Positions 46,154 to 57,412 of a DNA stretch of 64,000 nucleotides are shown here, in pieces; positions within the stretch are counted from its first letter, which is position 1; each line of letters opens with the position of its first letter. The position numbers and the translations under genes are program-made. The notes beneath the pieces were generated by a model, which worked only from the letters and a program-made list of their open reading frames with translations, was not told the DNA's origin and ran no database searches. Source of the DNA: Amorphophallus konjac (lineage: Eukaryota; Streptophyta; Magnoliopsida; Alismatales; Araceae); NCBI GenBank assembly GCA_022559845.1, contig JAHNEJ010001963.1, positions 117,666 to 181,665 of the forward strand. Direction: 5' to 3'.

Positions 46154-48452
46154 TGATGCGGGACGGACACGGGAGACGACACTATACAGTGCCACCCTCG
46201 GACTCTAGATGAAGACGCGACCAGCAATACACACCAGGGAGACACTAAGCCCGACACTACGAGCTCCTAGTGGCAAAACGTCGCTAACAGAAGTACAAGC
46301 TCACTCGGCGTCCCATGCGAGGGAAAGCGTGGATCGTGCGCGGTTAAGGAACCGGCAGAGTTCAAGGTAGTCAGACTCACTTCCGGACTCGGATCGAGTC
46401 GCGGGACGGGTCACTCTCACGCTCACAGCGGTGACATGGACACACGGGCTAGGAACCTACACTCTCGGCAGCGGCCTAAGACCGTATACTAGCTAAGCAA
46501 TGTAACGCCAAGAAGTTAAGACCTTTACCTCCACGCACCCGGCGTGGCGAAGACACCCCGGCTGACTTACGGACCCCCGGTTAACATAATTCACAGCAGT
46601 ACAAAAGGATTCGACCCACTCCACGCAGGGAGGTAAAAGGTCACATGTGGGCCCCGGGGATCACGCAAATCAGGTTGACAGGCAGCATCTTGATGTCGAC
46701 TCGACGCGCCGAACTCCGCGTTTTCGTGCTTCCCGAACGGCGGGTTCTGCGGGCCCGTGGGGCCCACGGATGGCGCTGTCCTCCGGATCTGCGGAGGTGG
46801 GTCCCACTATGATGGAGACCCCTGGTGGCGCGCCTCCACGGACGGCGGTCGGCCGGAGACACCGATTGGTGGCCGGTCGGGTCCGATCTTCAAGTTGTGG
46901 AATGGCTGCCCACGGATTTCAGTTCTGTTTTCCCTGCGCGCGCTCCGGCGAAAACAGCCGCTGCGGTCGGCCCCGTCGCCGGAATGCGACGAGACCAGCG
47001 CCGTTGGAAAGAGGACTCAAAATCCTCCAACCTAGGGCCAGTGGAATCTTCTGAACCTCTGCGGACCTGGACCTTAACTAATTTTCAATTCTCTGTTACA
47101 CAGTTCCAGAACTCTCAGATCAGCACCTTAGTTCCCTGTAAACGGCCGTTGACCGCCTACTTACAGTGGGATTCAGACATCAAGCTCTTCTTCGAAGTGA
47201 TAGATATTTAAACCACGAAGCTGGGACAATTTTTGGAATTGGATTCCGAGGTGGTGGTGATTTGATAGGAATTTTAGAGTGTCTGGTGGTCAGATCTGGG
47301 AACTGGCAGAAAGTACTGTAGCTAGGGAAGAACTCGATTTTTGTAAAATATAAGATGGACTCACAAAAATTCAAGAAAATTTGGGGATAGAGGGGATAGT
47401 GGACAGAATGCCCAGTAAAATTGGGCGAACTAACAAAAATCAAAAAGTGGACCTAAGACTTAAAACGCAGGGCGGGTGGAAATGGAAACAGATAGGAGAC
47501 AGATCTGGAAACTGGGATTGGACGAAAATAAAAAAATACCAAATGAGATCTTTATGACCAACCAAAATTCTGAGGACGTGCTGGACACCTCTGGAACATC
47601 CAGTAAAATTCCCAGCTCGATCTGAGGCCGTGGCTGAGACTGAAATTTCGTAGAAGCTGCTGTGGTACTGCGCGGACAGAACTCCGGCGGTGGCGATGGC
47701 GGCTCGTGGCGGCGGCGGCGGCGACCGGAACTGATAGGGTGGAGTCACACCACCAAGAGGCAGCCTTCACAGCTGCAAGGGGGAGAGGGAGAGAGGAAGG
47801 GGGCGGCCTAGGCCTGCTCAAGAGATTTTTTTCCAACTTTCAAATGGCATTAATTGCATAAAATGGGAAATTACAACCTTAAATAGTCTACATCTCACAT
47901 CCATCCATAGCCATTGGATCTAGGGGATGGGGATGAAGGGCTAGGATGGCATGTGACACACACACAAAATACAATATAATATTAAAGGGGGGGGGCGGCC
48001 CTTGGACCAAGGAGAGGGGGGGTGGTGGAAGGTTGAAAATGGTAGGTGGGAGGTAGGTAGCCTCCTTGGACTTTTTAAGTCCATTGTCCCCCATGTGTTC
48101 AAATACAAGTCAACCTTCTAGATGCTCCCATGTGGCATGTTGACTGGCCCCACGTGGGACCCTGGGATGAGGTGGCCCAATGGGGTGGGGCCCGGGAGGC
48201 CTGTGGGGCCCACGGGGTCCGAAATGCTCGTAAGCCCCTATTACACTCAAAATGGCCAACCGGACGTAACGAAATAAATGCAAATTAAACACACATAAAG
48301 TCTAACTGAATATAATAAATGGGGAAGCTCAAGGCGGAGTCTCCAGGCTGTCTCCGAGCCAGATGGATGCTGTGGTGGCTCGTGTCGTGCTCCGCGTGCG
48401 GTACCGGTGGCTCGGCGTGTCGTGCCGATCGACTGCTCGGGTGTCCGCACCA
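46154..48452 (-). repeat. 5' LTR of the chromovirus
   Basis: 2299-bp twin of 38413-40710, with the same termini (tgatgcggg...ccgcacca). It would provide the promoter for minus-strand transcription. It is followed at 48453 by ataac, the target duplication. Confidence 0.95.
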
Positions 48453-51298
48453 ATAACCCAACCTTCTGTCAACGCCATTTGATATACCCGAGGGTCAATG
48501 CAGACATGCATGAGGAACCGTGATATGCGGGGTGTGACGACGATGTTATGACATAAATTCAGTAGCATGTCCCCTTCCTTTGGACTATGCCAAATGGGAA
48601 TATGGGACATCCATCTACGGAGAGTCGGAATGGAAACCAAAAGAAAATCGGGCGTAGCCCTGGGCCCGAAAAGGATCCACATATGACGGGACAGTGTCCA
48701 CCATCGCATCATTTGTTAATATTCCCCTCGAAGGACCGTTGGAGGACATGCGTTGGCAGAACTCCGAGGGTCAGCAGGGTGACAGAAGAAATGTCGGATT
48801 CGGTGTAATGTAGGGATGAAAACCCCCCATTAATGTATCTCCCATGGACCTACGTGAAGAACCATAATTCCCTCGTGAGACAATGGAGGTTAACCCTGAA
48901 GTTGGTAAGGAATGGACGCCTGAGTTTGGGCAGATTTTGGGTTTAATAGAATTGTTTGGCATGAGGGTTTGAATAGCACCCATTGATAAGGCGAAACGGC
49001 ACAAATAGGAGTCGGCGCGCAGGCCAAACGGCACGGCGTGCTCCCGGCGCGAAGAAAAGTTAAGGGGTAATCGGCACGACGGGGTCCCGGCGCGCCATGG
49101 CAAGGGCATTCGGCGCCCCCCAAACCCGGCACGGGTTTGGCGCCGGGAGGAGGTGGCGCCGGGAGGTGTTGGCACCGGGAGAAGATTTTGTTGGTTCTGT
49201 TTGAGGCATTATGAGGGTTTCTTCATTCCCTGGGGACTTCAGGGTGATGGATGGATGAAAATAGAGGATGAGGGTGGCTCCATTCACGAAGGGGGGGGGC
49301 CAGGGAGATCATGTGAATGTAAGGTGTATTCCCTGCAGTGGCCGAGACACCATGAGATGATATGTCTCAGACTCTTGCCACGCAATTAGGGGTTAAGTAC
49401 ACAACTGCGATGAAGGTATCATGCTGGTCGATCGAGTAAAACTCTGAACGAATTTTGACAGCACCTCCCCTTACTTTGGGAGTGTGCCAAAAGTATATTA
49501 TAGGCTATCTACTCACGAATGTCGGAGTAGAAACCAAAATGAGTGCCGGGCGTAGCCCGTGATCCAATGGGTTTAGATCGTACGAGATCTCATTCCTTTT
49601 GTTGTAATATGCCCGATGCAGCCAACGGAGAGCCTGCACTAGCAGGAATCCATGACCTAGTGGGCTCGTAGAATGTGGGGATTTGACCCCTTTGATATGG
49701 CTCTCGTGAGGACAGAGGAAAGGGTAATGCTTCTCCATAGGAAGACAAGACATTTCGAACAATGCTGGCATGGCCTGATGGCATCGACACAAACGTATCG
49801 AGGTGGCCGTCTTCGGCATGGAGGGTATGAAGGCATGGAGGGTATGAGGGTATCGGCGCGAAACGTGAGGTTCAACCGGCGCGGCCAGTCCTCGGCGTGA
49901 AACGTGCGCCGAGAGGGGCTCGCGCCGGGAGGCTTTTGAAGTGGGGTTTTAGGGGTTTTTTAAAGCAGAGGCTTTGAACGTTCAGAACAAGGAGGTTTAT
50001 TCAGCGATCTAAGCTGTTTTGGATGATCGTAGAGGGAAGACTTCGGGGGGAACACCTTTCCTCTGGGGGCCTCACTAGGAGCAGAACCACGGACAGGAAC
50101 CCCTGAACATGTCCCTCTTCGTTTCACATACGAGGAGCCATGAGATAGACTGTCTCAGGCCCTCGAAATGTGGCCAGGGGGGGTGATAAAGGACGATGGC
50201 GAAGAAGCTTCAGCAGATAGAGGAAATTAAACATAAGACATTCGCGACTGGCTACCGCCATACATAGATTAAAACCTCGGATACAGAGGAAGACAGAAAA
50301 GAATGATCAGACATATTGGAACTCATCCCATTCTTTTATTAACTACTTCAGCCAAATGGCTTACACACATGCGATTTAAGAGAAAGAAATCTAACCCAAA
50401 AGGAAAAGAAATCCAAACTTCATCCCTGCAAACAGGGTTACATTAGCATTCGATGCTACTAGAGCAAAGATGCTCAAAAGTGAAAAACAAAAGAGGAATA
50501 CTCAGACAGACGGAGAAGAGAAAGATAGAGCAAAGAAGTTGCAGTTGCACGGCCCTCACACCTGGATTCTCTCTCGAACCCCTCTCTCTTTCTTCAGCTT
50601 CTACGAAGGGCGCTCGAGCTCCCCCCTTTCTTTTTGGTGGCTAAGCACCCTCTTCCTTTCTTCTCGAAGGGCTCTCTCTTTTTCTTCGAAGGCTCCTCTT
50701 CCCTTCTCCTCTCTTCTTTCTTTTTTTCCTCTCTTTTTTCTTTTTTTCGAAGGGCCGCCCTCTTATAGAGGCCAGTCCCTCACCCTTTCGGCCTGAGCTT
50801 CCCGGCGCGCCAACATCATCTTCCCAGCGTGGCGGACCTCGGCGCGTCCCATTTCACCTCTGGGTTTGGCCCACTTCCCTGTCATTCGGCCCATTCGACC
50901 CAGGATCCAGTCAGTGGACTCCCTTTTGACAGTGGGACTCTTGGCATGTATATATATTCAGACTCCATGGGACTGTTTACACCTTGCATTCACAAACATG
51001 TGCGAGGCACTGTACATCCCGCTTCAGGAGTATCGGAGATGTCTGAACATCTGTTTCAGCAGGTAGATGGTTGCCTGAATGTTGGTATAGTTTTATCAGT
51101 CTGACTATCTGAATGACAGCAGTACTGGACAGTGACCTAGCCAAAGACGGCTTTAGTCGAAAAACATGATAGGGGTAGTGAGTTTCTTCTATTCAGACTC
51201 TCAGATCTCCCAGGGATGGTACATGAGCTGTGCCCTCGACTGATCTTCAAGACTGTGAATCTGCTATGGTCTCTTCTGGTATATTTTAGGTGTCAACA
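48453..51298 (-). repeat. Probable 3' LTR region of a Tat-type gypsy element
   Basis: On the minus strand, the sequence at 51298 reads tgttgacacc right after a G-rich polypurine-like tract, the expected start of an LTR for the Tat element to the right. A minus-strand TATA (ctctataaga, 50761-50770) lies ~530 bp into it. The other LTR end was not located; the LTR may continue past the chromovirus insertion to below 38412. Inside are degenerate ~0.8-0.9-kb duplications: 48530-48720 resembles 49440-49640, and 'ccatgagatgatatgtctcag' near 49350 resembles 50137. GGCGCG-rich patches lie at 49010-49170 and 49855-49935. Confidence 0.5.
50761..50770 (-). promoter_or_regulatory. TATA-like box in the Tat LTR
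   Basis: The minus strand reads ctctataaga, between GC-rich upstream sequence and a purine-rich (gaagaaaag) leader. It is the best core-promoter candidate of this LTR. Confidence 0.45.
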
Positions 51299-51315
51299 AA
51301 TGCCCCCCACCCGTA
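51299..51315 (-). promoter_or_regulatory. Polypurine tract candidate of the Tat element
   Basis: The minus strand reads cgggtggggggcatt immediately before tgttgacacc, the putative LTR start. A G-rich tract and a TGTTGACA-type LTR start occur in many gypsy elements. Confidence 0.5.
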
Positions 51316-51559
51316 GGTGGCGTGAGCGAAGCATGAGTGACACGGGACATGCGGGTGTACATCACATCACACACTGTGCTTTGTGGTCTCTTCAGGCTTG
51401 CTCCTGTGCATTGGCTATTCTTTTGACTCTGAGTCTTCATTCTGCTTGCGTGATTTCCATGCTTTATAAGCAAATTTGGATGAACACCAGCATTTTTAGT
51501 TTGATCCGGTGATAGCATCACCCCTGGTGGGATAATTGGCCCCATAGACGCTTCCGGAC

Positions 51560-51760
51560 ACTACCTTCTCGGCGCGGTGGTGGCCTCGGCGTGAGAGTTC
51601 CCGGCGCGGTGCTCTTCTCGGCGCGGTGATCTTCTTGGCGCGGTGGTGGCGCTTTTGATTTTCGGCGCGAAGGCCGTTTCGGCGCGCCTTTTGGCGCGTC
51701 CGGCCGTCGGCGCGACCTCCTTCTCGGCGCGCCTTTTGGCTGGGCCGATATAGGCGCCGA
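51560..51760. repeat. GGCGCG-rich minisatellite
   Basis: 'tctcggcgcggtggtgg' and 'cggcgcgcctttt' variants repeat about every 15-25 bp for 200 bp, giving a dense CpG patch between the Tat LTR edge and the antisense ORF. The same words occur at 49010-49170, 49855-49935 and 50805-50850. Confidence 0.65.
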
Positions 51761-52062
51761 GAGGGGGAGAGAGAAGCTCATTTCTCCTTGAGCTTTCTCT
51801 CTCTTCCTCCCTTTCTCCTTCTGTCGCCTCAGAGCAATCGGCGTGGAAGCCTTCCCTCCGGGGAGTTTTTTGTTCGGGACTCCGTCCCTTTTCATTTCGG
51901 AGTCACCCCCTCCTGGTGGGTGTTCTCCCATTTGACTTCTGGGCATGCTCCAGATAAGGGAGATGCTGTCAAAATTTTCTTCTGAAATTTTCTTTTCTAT
52001 TTTTTTCTCTTTATATCACCTTCTTATCCCTTTTTCTTGGTTTTGTGTCTGCAGCTTTGGAA

Positions 52063-53937
52063 ATGGCTTCTTCTTCTAGCCGCGTCGCCTCCGGCACTGC
52101 TGATGTTGACTCTTCTCCTCAAGGCAGGGCTTCTGGTCCCGTTGTGACTTGGAGGAATGTCGGACAGCTGGACCGGGGTCTTGGGAGGATCGCCATAGTC
52201 GACGAATCCTCCGACTTTGAAACAGATACAGTATCCGCCTCTCGCATTGTGACTGTCGAGGGGGGACTGGACTTCAGTCGCGATGATGGCTATCGCGCGG
52301 ACTTCCCGAAGGATCGTCACCTCGCGCCCTTCATTTGCACCTTCAACGTCTCTGGGAAGAGGGACGTCATGCTGGCTCGGATGGTGGAGCGGGCCATGTT
52401 GTTGGACCGGGACAGCTTGAAAGGTTTTGTGTATCGTGGCGATACTATCTACCTTCCGGGGGAGCGGCGCAGGTGGGACGAATCCGACGGGGGTGGATCC
52501 CCTTACCCATTGTGCTGCCTACCTTACCTTCTGGCTGTGTACTTTTTCCCTCCCGCAGGGGGATGAGACAGTTATTAGGCCGGAGGTAATATACCCGGCT
52601 TGTCAGATGGCTTGGGGCATACGGCTTGCAATATGTCCATCCGCACTATGCCTGATTTACAAATCCATTGGAGATATTCATAGGCATCGGATCCCCCGCT
52701 CTTTCCGAACGGTGGGGCCGTTTCATTTTTTAATGCCTGGGTGTGCAATTTATTTCCAGAGCTAGCTCCCGGACTCTGCAGACAATGACATTGTATCCCA
52801 GAATGCTGGAGTTTGCAAGTGCTGAACCGGGTCCAGTGTCCCAGCAACTCTTCTCCATCCGTGGCCGACTGGCAAGGGTTCCGATGAATTCAGCGGGGAC
52901 TATCCACTTTTGGAATCTGGCCGCACATTCATCTCCATTAGTGAACCGTCATCGTGAGTGTAAGCTCGAGGCAGTGGAGACTTTCACACACTTCATTTCG
53001 GGCAACACCGTGACCCGGCCAGTCTTGGAGCCCGAACTCATTGACTAGGCTTTATCAATTCATCCCAGTGTTTTAGTATTCAGAAAGGGGGTATGCTTTT
53101 GTATCGGCGGCCATAATGACGATCGCGCCTGATTCTACAGCTCCAGTTGTGCCGGAGACAGAGTTAGAACCTCCGTCCCTCCTAGGCTCTGTGGAAGGAA
53201 GCCCTGACAGGAGTCTGACGGAGCAGGAACATGCTGCCGTGGTATCTGCTTCTTCGGCTTTGGTGGCCGTTCCATCTTCCTCTTCCGAGCCGGATACCGG
53301 CTTATGGGCTTCTATAGACGGGGAAGTGACTTTCGAGGTGCCTCCGGCAGCTTCCCTGGGCATTACTTCATCGGAGGAATTTGTTTGGCAGCATCTAGAG
53401 ATGTTGCGTCAGGTTGTGGAATCTCAGCCGACACTATCTTACTCTCAGTTGAAGGAGGTAGCTGTGCGACTGACGATCGGACTGCAGGCATTAGGCTGCC
53501 CTTTAGACATCTGGGCCCAGCGGGTGCTTTTCTTGCTGAAATTTGTGAACCGCCGGGATTTTCTTGAGAAGATGATGGGCGACCGGCTGGCGGCCCTCAA
53601 GCTGCAGAAAGCTGACTGTCGGGCGGAGCTGACGTCTCTGACCTCTGATCTTCAGGAGAGCAGGGCTCAGGTTGAGGCTTCCGCAACCCAGGCACATATT
53701 CTACGTGGCCGACGGGAAGACCTCCGTGCTGAATTGGCTACCGTAGAGGCTGAGATACCGCGGCTGGAGGCTGCGGAAATCCAAGGCATCGAGAGAACTT
53801 CTTTGCTGGAGGGCCGAGTTGCGTCTTTGGAGACTGAGGTGACTCGGGTTCAGGAAGAGGAAATGCAGCTCCATGAACTGGGGGCGGCTCCTCATGTTGG
53901 GCTTATTGACTTTGCAGATATTTTCAGGCGATCTTAA
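52063..53937 (+). pseudogene. Antisense extra ORF of the Tat element (several segments)
   Basis: Open frames on the plus strand, opposite to gag-pol, between pol and the 3' LTR. Segment 1 (ATG 52063 to ~52490) contains FICTFNVSGKRD and LARMVERAMLLDRD. Segment 2 (52559-52765) contains VIRPEVIYPACQMAWG and is preceded by an intron-like cccgcag. Segment 3 (to 53048) contains LARVPMNSAGTIHFWNL. Segment 4 (53116-53937, 273 codons from an ATG) ends in a ~100-residue coiled coil (heptads in AELTSLTSDLQESRAQVEAS). Extra antisense ORFs in this position are known from Tat/Retand-type plant elements; their function is unsettled. Joining the segments by eye did not give clean phases, so introns and decay cannot be separated. 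Confidence 0.55.
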
Positions 53938-54289
53938 CTGATCCGCCTTTGTAATCTGTCCCCTCAGAAGGGCTCCTTTTGTATTCACTTCCCCTTTTTG
54001 TAATGGAATAGAAGTCTCCTTCACTATATATTTTTTGGTGTCCACGTTCACACTCACATTTTGTAGTGTCTTGTGGCAATTCTGGCGACCTGCTTGGAAG
54101 TACCTTCGTGTCCATGTCGCAGGAGAGCGTCCACCCTTTCAAAGAAAGGATGGGGGCCTCGCTCCACCGCGGGACGGGGTTCCAGAGGCTGCCAGGTTGG
54201 CGCAGACGTAGGTCTTGTTGACAAGAGGCGTCGAAATCGTGACTGCTTGTTGCTTGTGGTAATTCCATTATTGACCCTGATTGGGGGAG

Positions 54290-54930
54290 ATGTTGACCAA
54301 CCTTGTCGATGGTGACAAGGGTCGAAAAGGGTAGACGATATTGTCGATGGTGACAAAAACCGGAAAGGGTAGCGACCGATCTTGCTGATGGTGACAATGG
54401 TCGAAAAAGGTAGACGGTATTATCGATGGTGACAAAAACCGAAAAGGGTAGCGACCGATCTTGCCGATGGTGACAAGGGTCGAAAAGGGTAGACGGTCTT
54501 GTCGATGGTGACAAAAACCGAAAAGGGTAGCAACCGATCTTGCCGATGGTGACAAGGGTCGAAAAGGGTAGACGGTCTTATCGATGGTGACAAAAATCGA
54601 AAAGGGTAGCGACCGATCTTGCCGATGGTGACAAGGGTCGAAAAGGGTAGACGGTCTTGTCGATGGTGATAAGGACCGGGAAGGGTAGACGGTATTGCCG
54701 ATGGTGACAAAAATCGAAAAGGGTAGCGACCGATCTTGCCGATGGTGACAAGGGTCAAAAAGGGTAGACGGTATTGCCGATGGTGACAAAAACTGGAAAG
54801 GGTAGCGACCGATCTTGCCGATGGTGACAAGGGTCGAAAAGGGTAGACGGTATTGTCGATGGTGACAAAAACCGGAAAGGGTAGCGACCGATCTTGCCGA
54901 TGGTGACAAGGGTCGAAAAGGGTGGACAAT
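54290..54930. repeat. Tandem repeat, ~80-bp composite unit ('cgatggtgacaa...gtcgaaaagggtag')
   Basis: About eight units, each two ~40-bp halves: 'cgaccgatcttgccgatggtgacaagggtcgaaaagggtag' and 'acggtattgtcgatggtgacaaaaaccggaaagggtag'. Alternating halves show higher-order organisation. Minus-strand frames of ~200-250 codons across it are repeat translations. Confidence 0.92.
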
Positions 54931-55029
54931 AGATGTATGTAAGTGGGATATCGATGAAGACTCCGCCTCGACCTTATAAATGGCCTTCCGGACGGAGAAT
55001 GGTTCATCACTATTTATCATTCATTTTTT

Positions 55030-55256
55030 TATTCATATTACTGACCTAAGCGCCCTTTCGGGTTTTCGCGGAGGCCAGCCCCCTCTTGCTTTTGCCCGCA
55101 CGCCCTTTCGGGTTTTCACGCGGCGGGGTACCCGATTTTGCCTGCGACGCCCTTTCGGGTTTTCGCCACAGCTGGGTTATAGCCATTTTGCACTTGTCCT
55201 GATATAGGAACAAGTCTGGCGGGGTATCTCTATTTTTTAACCCCATTTTCTTTTCT
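55030..55256. repeat. Direct duplication, copy 1 ('cgccctttcgggttttcgc')
   Basis: ~225-bp block recurring at 55795-56025 with few changes. Within it the 19-bp word gcgccctttcgggttttcgc appears three times, so it is itself a small tandem array. Confidence 0.88.
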
Positions 55257-55319
55257 TCTTTTTTTTATTTGTATAGGATACAGAAGAACTGGACCGTGAA
55301 AATGTTGACAGACCTTGTC

Positions 55320-55720
55320 GATGATGACAAGGATTGAACCCGGCTTCGGTTCGTTGACACCGGCTAGATGTCGAAGCAAAGGATATGGTCTATTAACAAG
55401 GATGTAAGATTCGAGTTAGGGGTAAAGATCGACCGATCTCGCCGATGATGACGAGGGTCAAACACATGATTATTAACCAGCATAGGTTATCGCCGAAACA
55501 AAGGTGGGTTCATTAGCAAGGACGGAAGGTCCAAGCTTAGGGGTAGGGATTGACCGATCTCGCCGATGATGACGACGGTCGACCATGGGCTTATTCATCA
55601 GCATGGGTCACATGCCGAAGCAAAGATGGGATTATCAACAGGGACGTAAGGTCCAAGTGAAGGGTAGAGATCGCCCGATCTCGCCGATGATGACGAGGGT
55701 CGAACATGGGTTTATTCAAG
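55320..55720. repeat. Tandem repeat, ~120-bp unit ('gatctcgccgatgatgacga')
   Basis: Three full units and a partial share 'gaccgatctcgccgatgatgacgagggtc', 'ggtt(a/c)...gccgaa(g/a)caaag' and 'aaggtccaag'. Their core resembles that of the 54290-54930 array (cgatcttgccgatggtgacaa), suggesting common origin. Confidence 0.8.
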
Positions 55721-55794
55721 GATTTCCGGTGGGACTTTTGAGGGTTGTCCCTTGTGGAGTTTCATCAGGTGGCGAATAGAAGGGGAATTTAGAA

Positions 55795-56025
55795 ATTACC
55801 ACTTTACTGACTTAAGCGCCCTTTCGGGTTTTCGCCGAAGCCAGCCCCCTCTTGCTTTTGCCCACGCGCCCTTTCGGGTTTTCACGTGGCGGGGTACCCG
55901 ATTTTACCTGCGACGCCCTTTCGGGTTTTCGCCACAGCTGGGTTATAGCCATTTTTACACTTGTCCTAATATAGGAGCAAGTCTGGCGGGGTATCTCTAT
56001 TTTTAACCCCATTTTCTTTTCCCTT
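55795..56025. repeat. Direct duplication, copy 2 ('cgccctttcgggttttcgc')
   Basis: Partner of 55030-55256, ~770 bp away, so the block plus the ~120-bp array was probably duplicated as one segment. Confidence 0.88.
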
Positions 56026-56234
56026 TTTTTTATTGATATGTATAGGGTGGCAGGTCGAAGTGCGATGTTCGACCCCTGGTTGATAGTAGATGGCTGTCAG
56101 CCGGAGCACCAGACCTTGCGCCGAGCAGAACAGTTCATTCGTTAGCAAGGGCTGAATGCTAACGCAAAGGAGTGATCTCTCGCCGATTCGGGCATAAGGC
56201 CTGTAACGGCAACAACGTGCTGTATTCTTTCGGA

Positions 56235-57405
56235 GCTTGGTCAGGGCAGAATGCCACTAACCAAGGAAGGGTAGCTCGGCTAAGGCAAAGTGCCATTAAC
56301 CAAGGAGAAGGTAGCTCGATTAGGGCGAAATGCCACCGAACCGAGGGGAGGTAGCTTGATTAGGGCGGAATGTCACTAACTAAGGAGAGGGTAGCTTGAT
56401 TAGGGCAGAATGCCGCTAACCAAGGAGAGGTAGCTCGATTAGGGCGGAATGCCACTGACCGAGGAGAAAGTAGCTCGATTAGGGCGGAGTGCCACTAAAC
56501 CAAGAAAAAGGTAGCGCGGTTAGGGCGGAGTGCCACTAAACCAAGGAGAAAGTAGCTTGGTTAGGGCGGAGTGCCACTAAACCAAGGAGAGGTAGCTTGA
56601 CTAGGGCGAAATGCCACTAACCAAGGGGAGGGTAGCTTGATTAGGGCGGAATGCCGCTAACCAAGGAGAGGTAGCTCGATTAGGGCGGAATGCCGCTGAC
56701 CGAGGAGAAAGTAGCTCGATTAGGGCGGAGTGCCACTAAACCAAGAAAAAGGTAGCGCGGTTAGGGTGGAGTGCCACTAAACCAAGGAGAATGTAGCTTG
56801 GTTAGGGCGGAGTGCCACTAAACCAAGGAGAGGTAGCTTGACTAGGGCGAAATGCCACTAACCAAGGGAAAGGGTAGCTTGATTAGGACAGAACGCCACC
56901 AACCAAGGAAGGGTAGCTGGGTTAGGGCGGAGTGCCACTAAACCAAAGAGAGGGTAGCTTGGTTAGGGCGGAGTGCCACTAAACCAAGAAAAGGGTAGCT
57001 CGGTTAGGGCAGAGTGCCACTAAACCAAGGAAAAGGTAGCTTGATTAGGACAGAACGCCACCAACCAAGGAAGGGTAGCTGGGTTAGGGCGGAGTGCCAC
57101 AAACCAAGGAAAAGGTAGCTCGGTTAGGGCGGAGTGCCACTAAACCAAGAAAAGGTAGCTCGGTTAGGGCGGAGTGCCACTAAACCAAGGAAAAGGTAGC
57201 TTGATTAGGACAGAACGCCACCAACCAAGGAAGGGTAGCTGGGTTAGGGCGGAGTGCCACAAACCAAGGAAAAGGTAGCTCGGTTAGGGCGGAGTGCCAC
57301 TAAACTAAGAAAAAGGTAGCTCGGTTAGGGCGGAGTGCCACTAAACCAAGAAAAAGGTAGCTCGGTTAGGGCGGAGTGTCGCTAAACCAAGGAGAGGAGT
57401 AGCTT
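56235..57405. repeat. Tandem array, ~40-bp unit ('ttagggcggagtgccactaaaccaagga')
   Basis: Nearly 30 units of about 40 bp in the form 'gtagctcggttagggcggagtgccactaaaccaaggaaaag'. Variants (gattagggc, aggacagaacgccaccaacc) recur in blocks, showing multi-unit duplication. The array starts right after the end of the Tat integrase coding region. Confidence 0.95.
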
Positions 57406-57412
57406 CGACCGA

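Larger units (their letters stand above)
38413..48452 (-). mobile_element. Complete Ty3/gypsy chromovirus (Tekay/Del-type), 10.04 kb
   Basis: Two 2.3-kb LTRs, a PBS, a polypurine tract, a single gag-pol ORF and a 5-bp target duplication ataac (38408-38412 and 48453-48457) define a full-length insertion on the minus strand. Long LTRs and an integrase ending in a chromodomain place it among plant chromoviruses, most likely Tekay/Del; the exact lineage needs a tree. I found only two substitutions and one G-run length difference between the LTRs, so it inserted very recently and may be competent to transpose. It sits inside older repeat-rich DNA that probably belongs to the neighbouring Tat element. 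Confidence 0.95.

Noticed and set aside
53924..54514. Minus-strand frame overlapping the end of the antisense ORF
   Set aside because: It is mostly a translation of the 80-bp array fused to antisense of the coiled-coil ORF end.
54268..55020. Long minus-strand open frame (250 codons) of repeating His/Pro/Arg/Ser motifs
   Set aside because: It is a translation of the 80-bp tandem array, whose unit length keeps the frame open; two frames are open in parallel.
56235..57405. CRISPR-like array of ~40-bp units
   Set aside because: Units are contiguous without unique spacers, the context is a plant retrotransposon, and unit variants recur in blocks. It is an ordinary tandem array.
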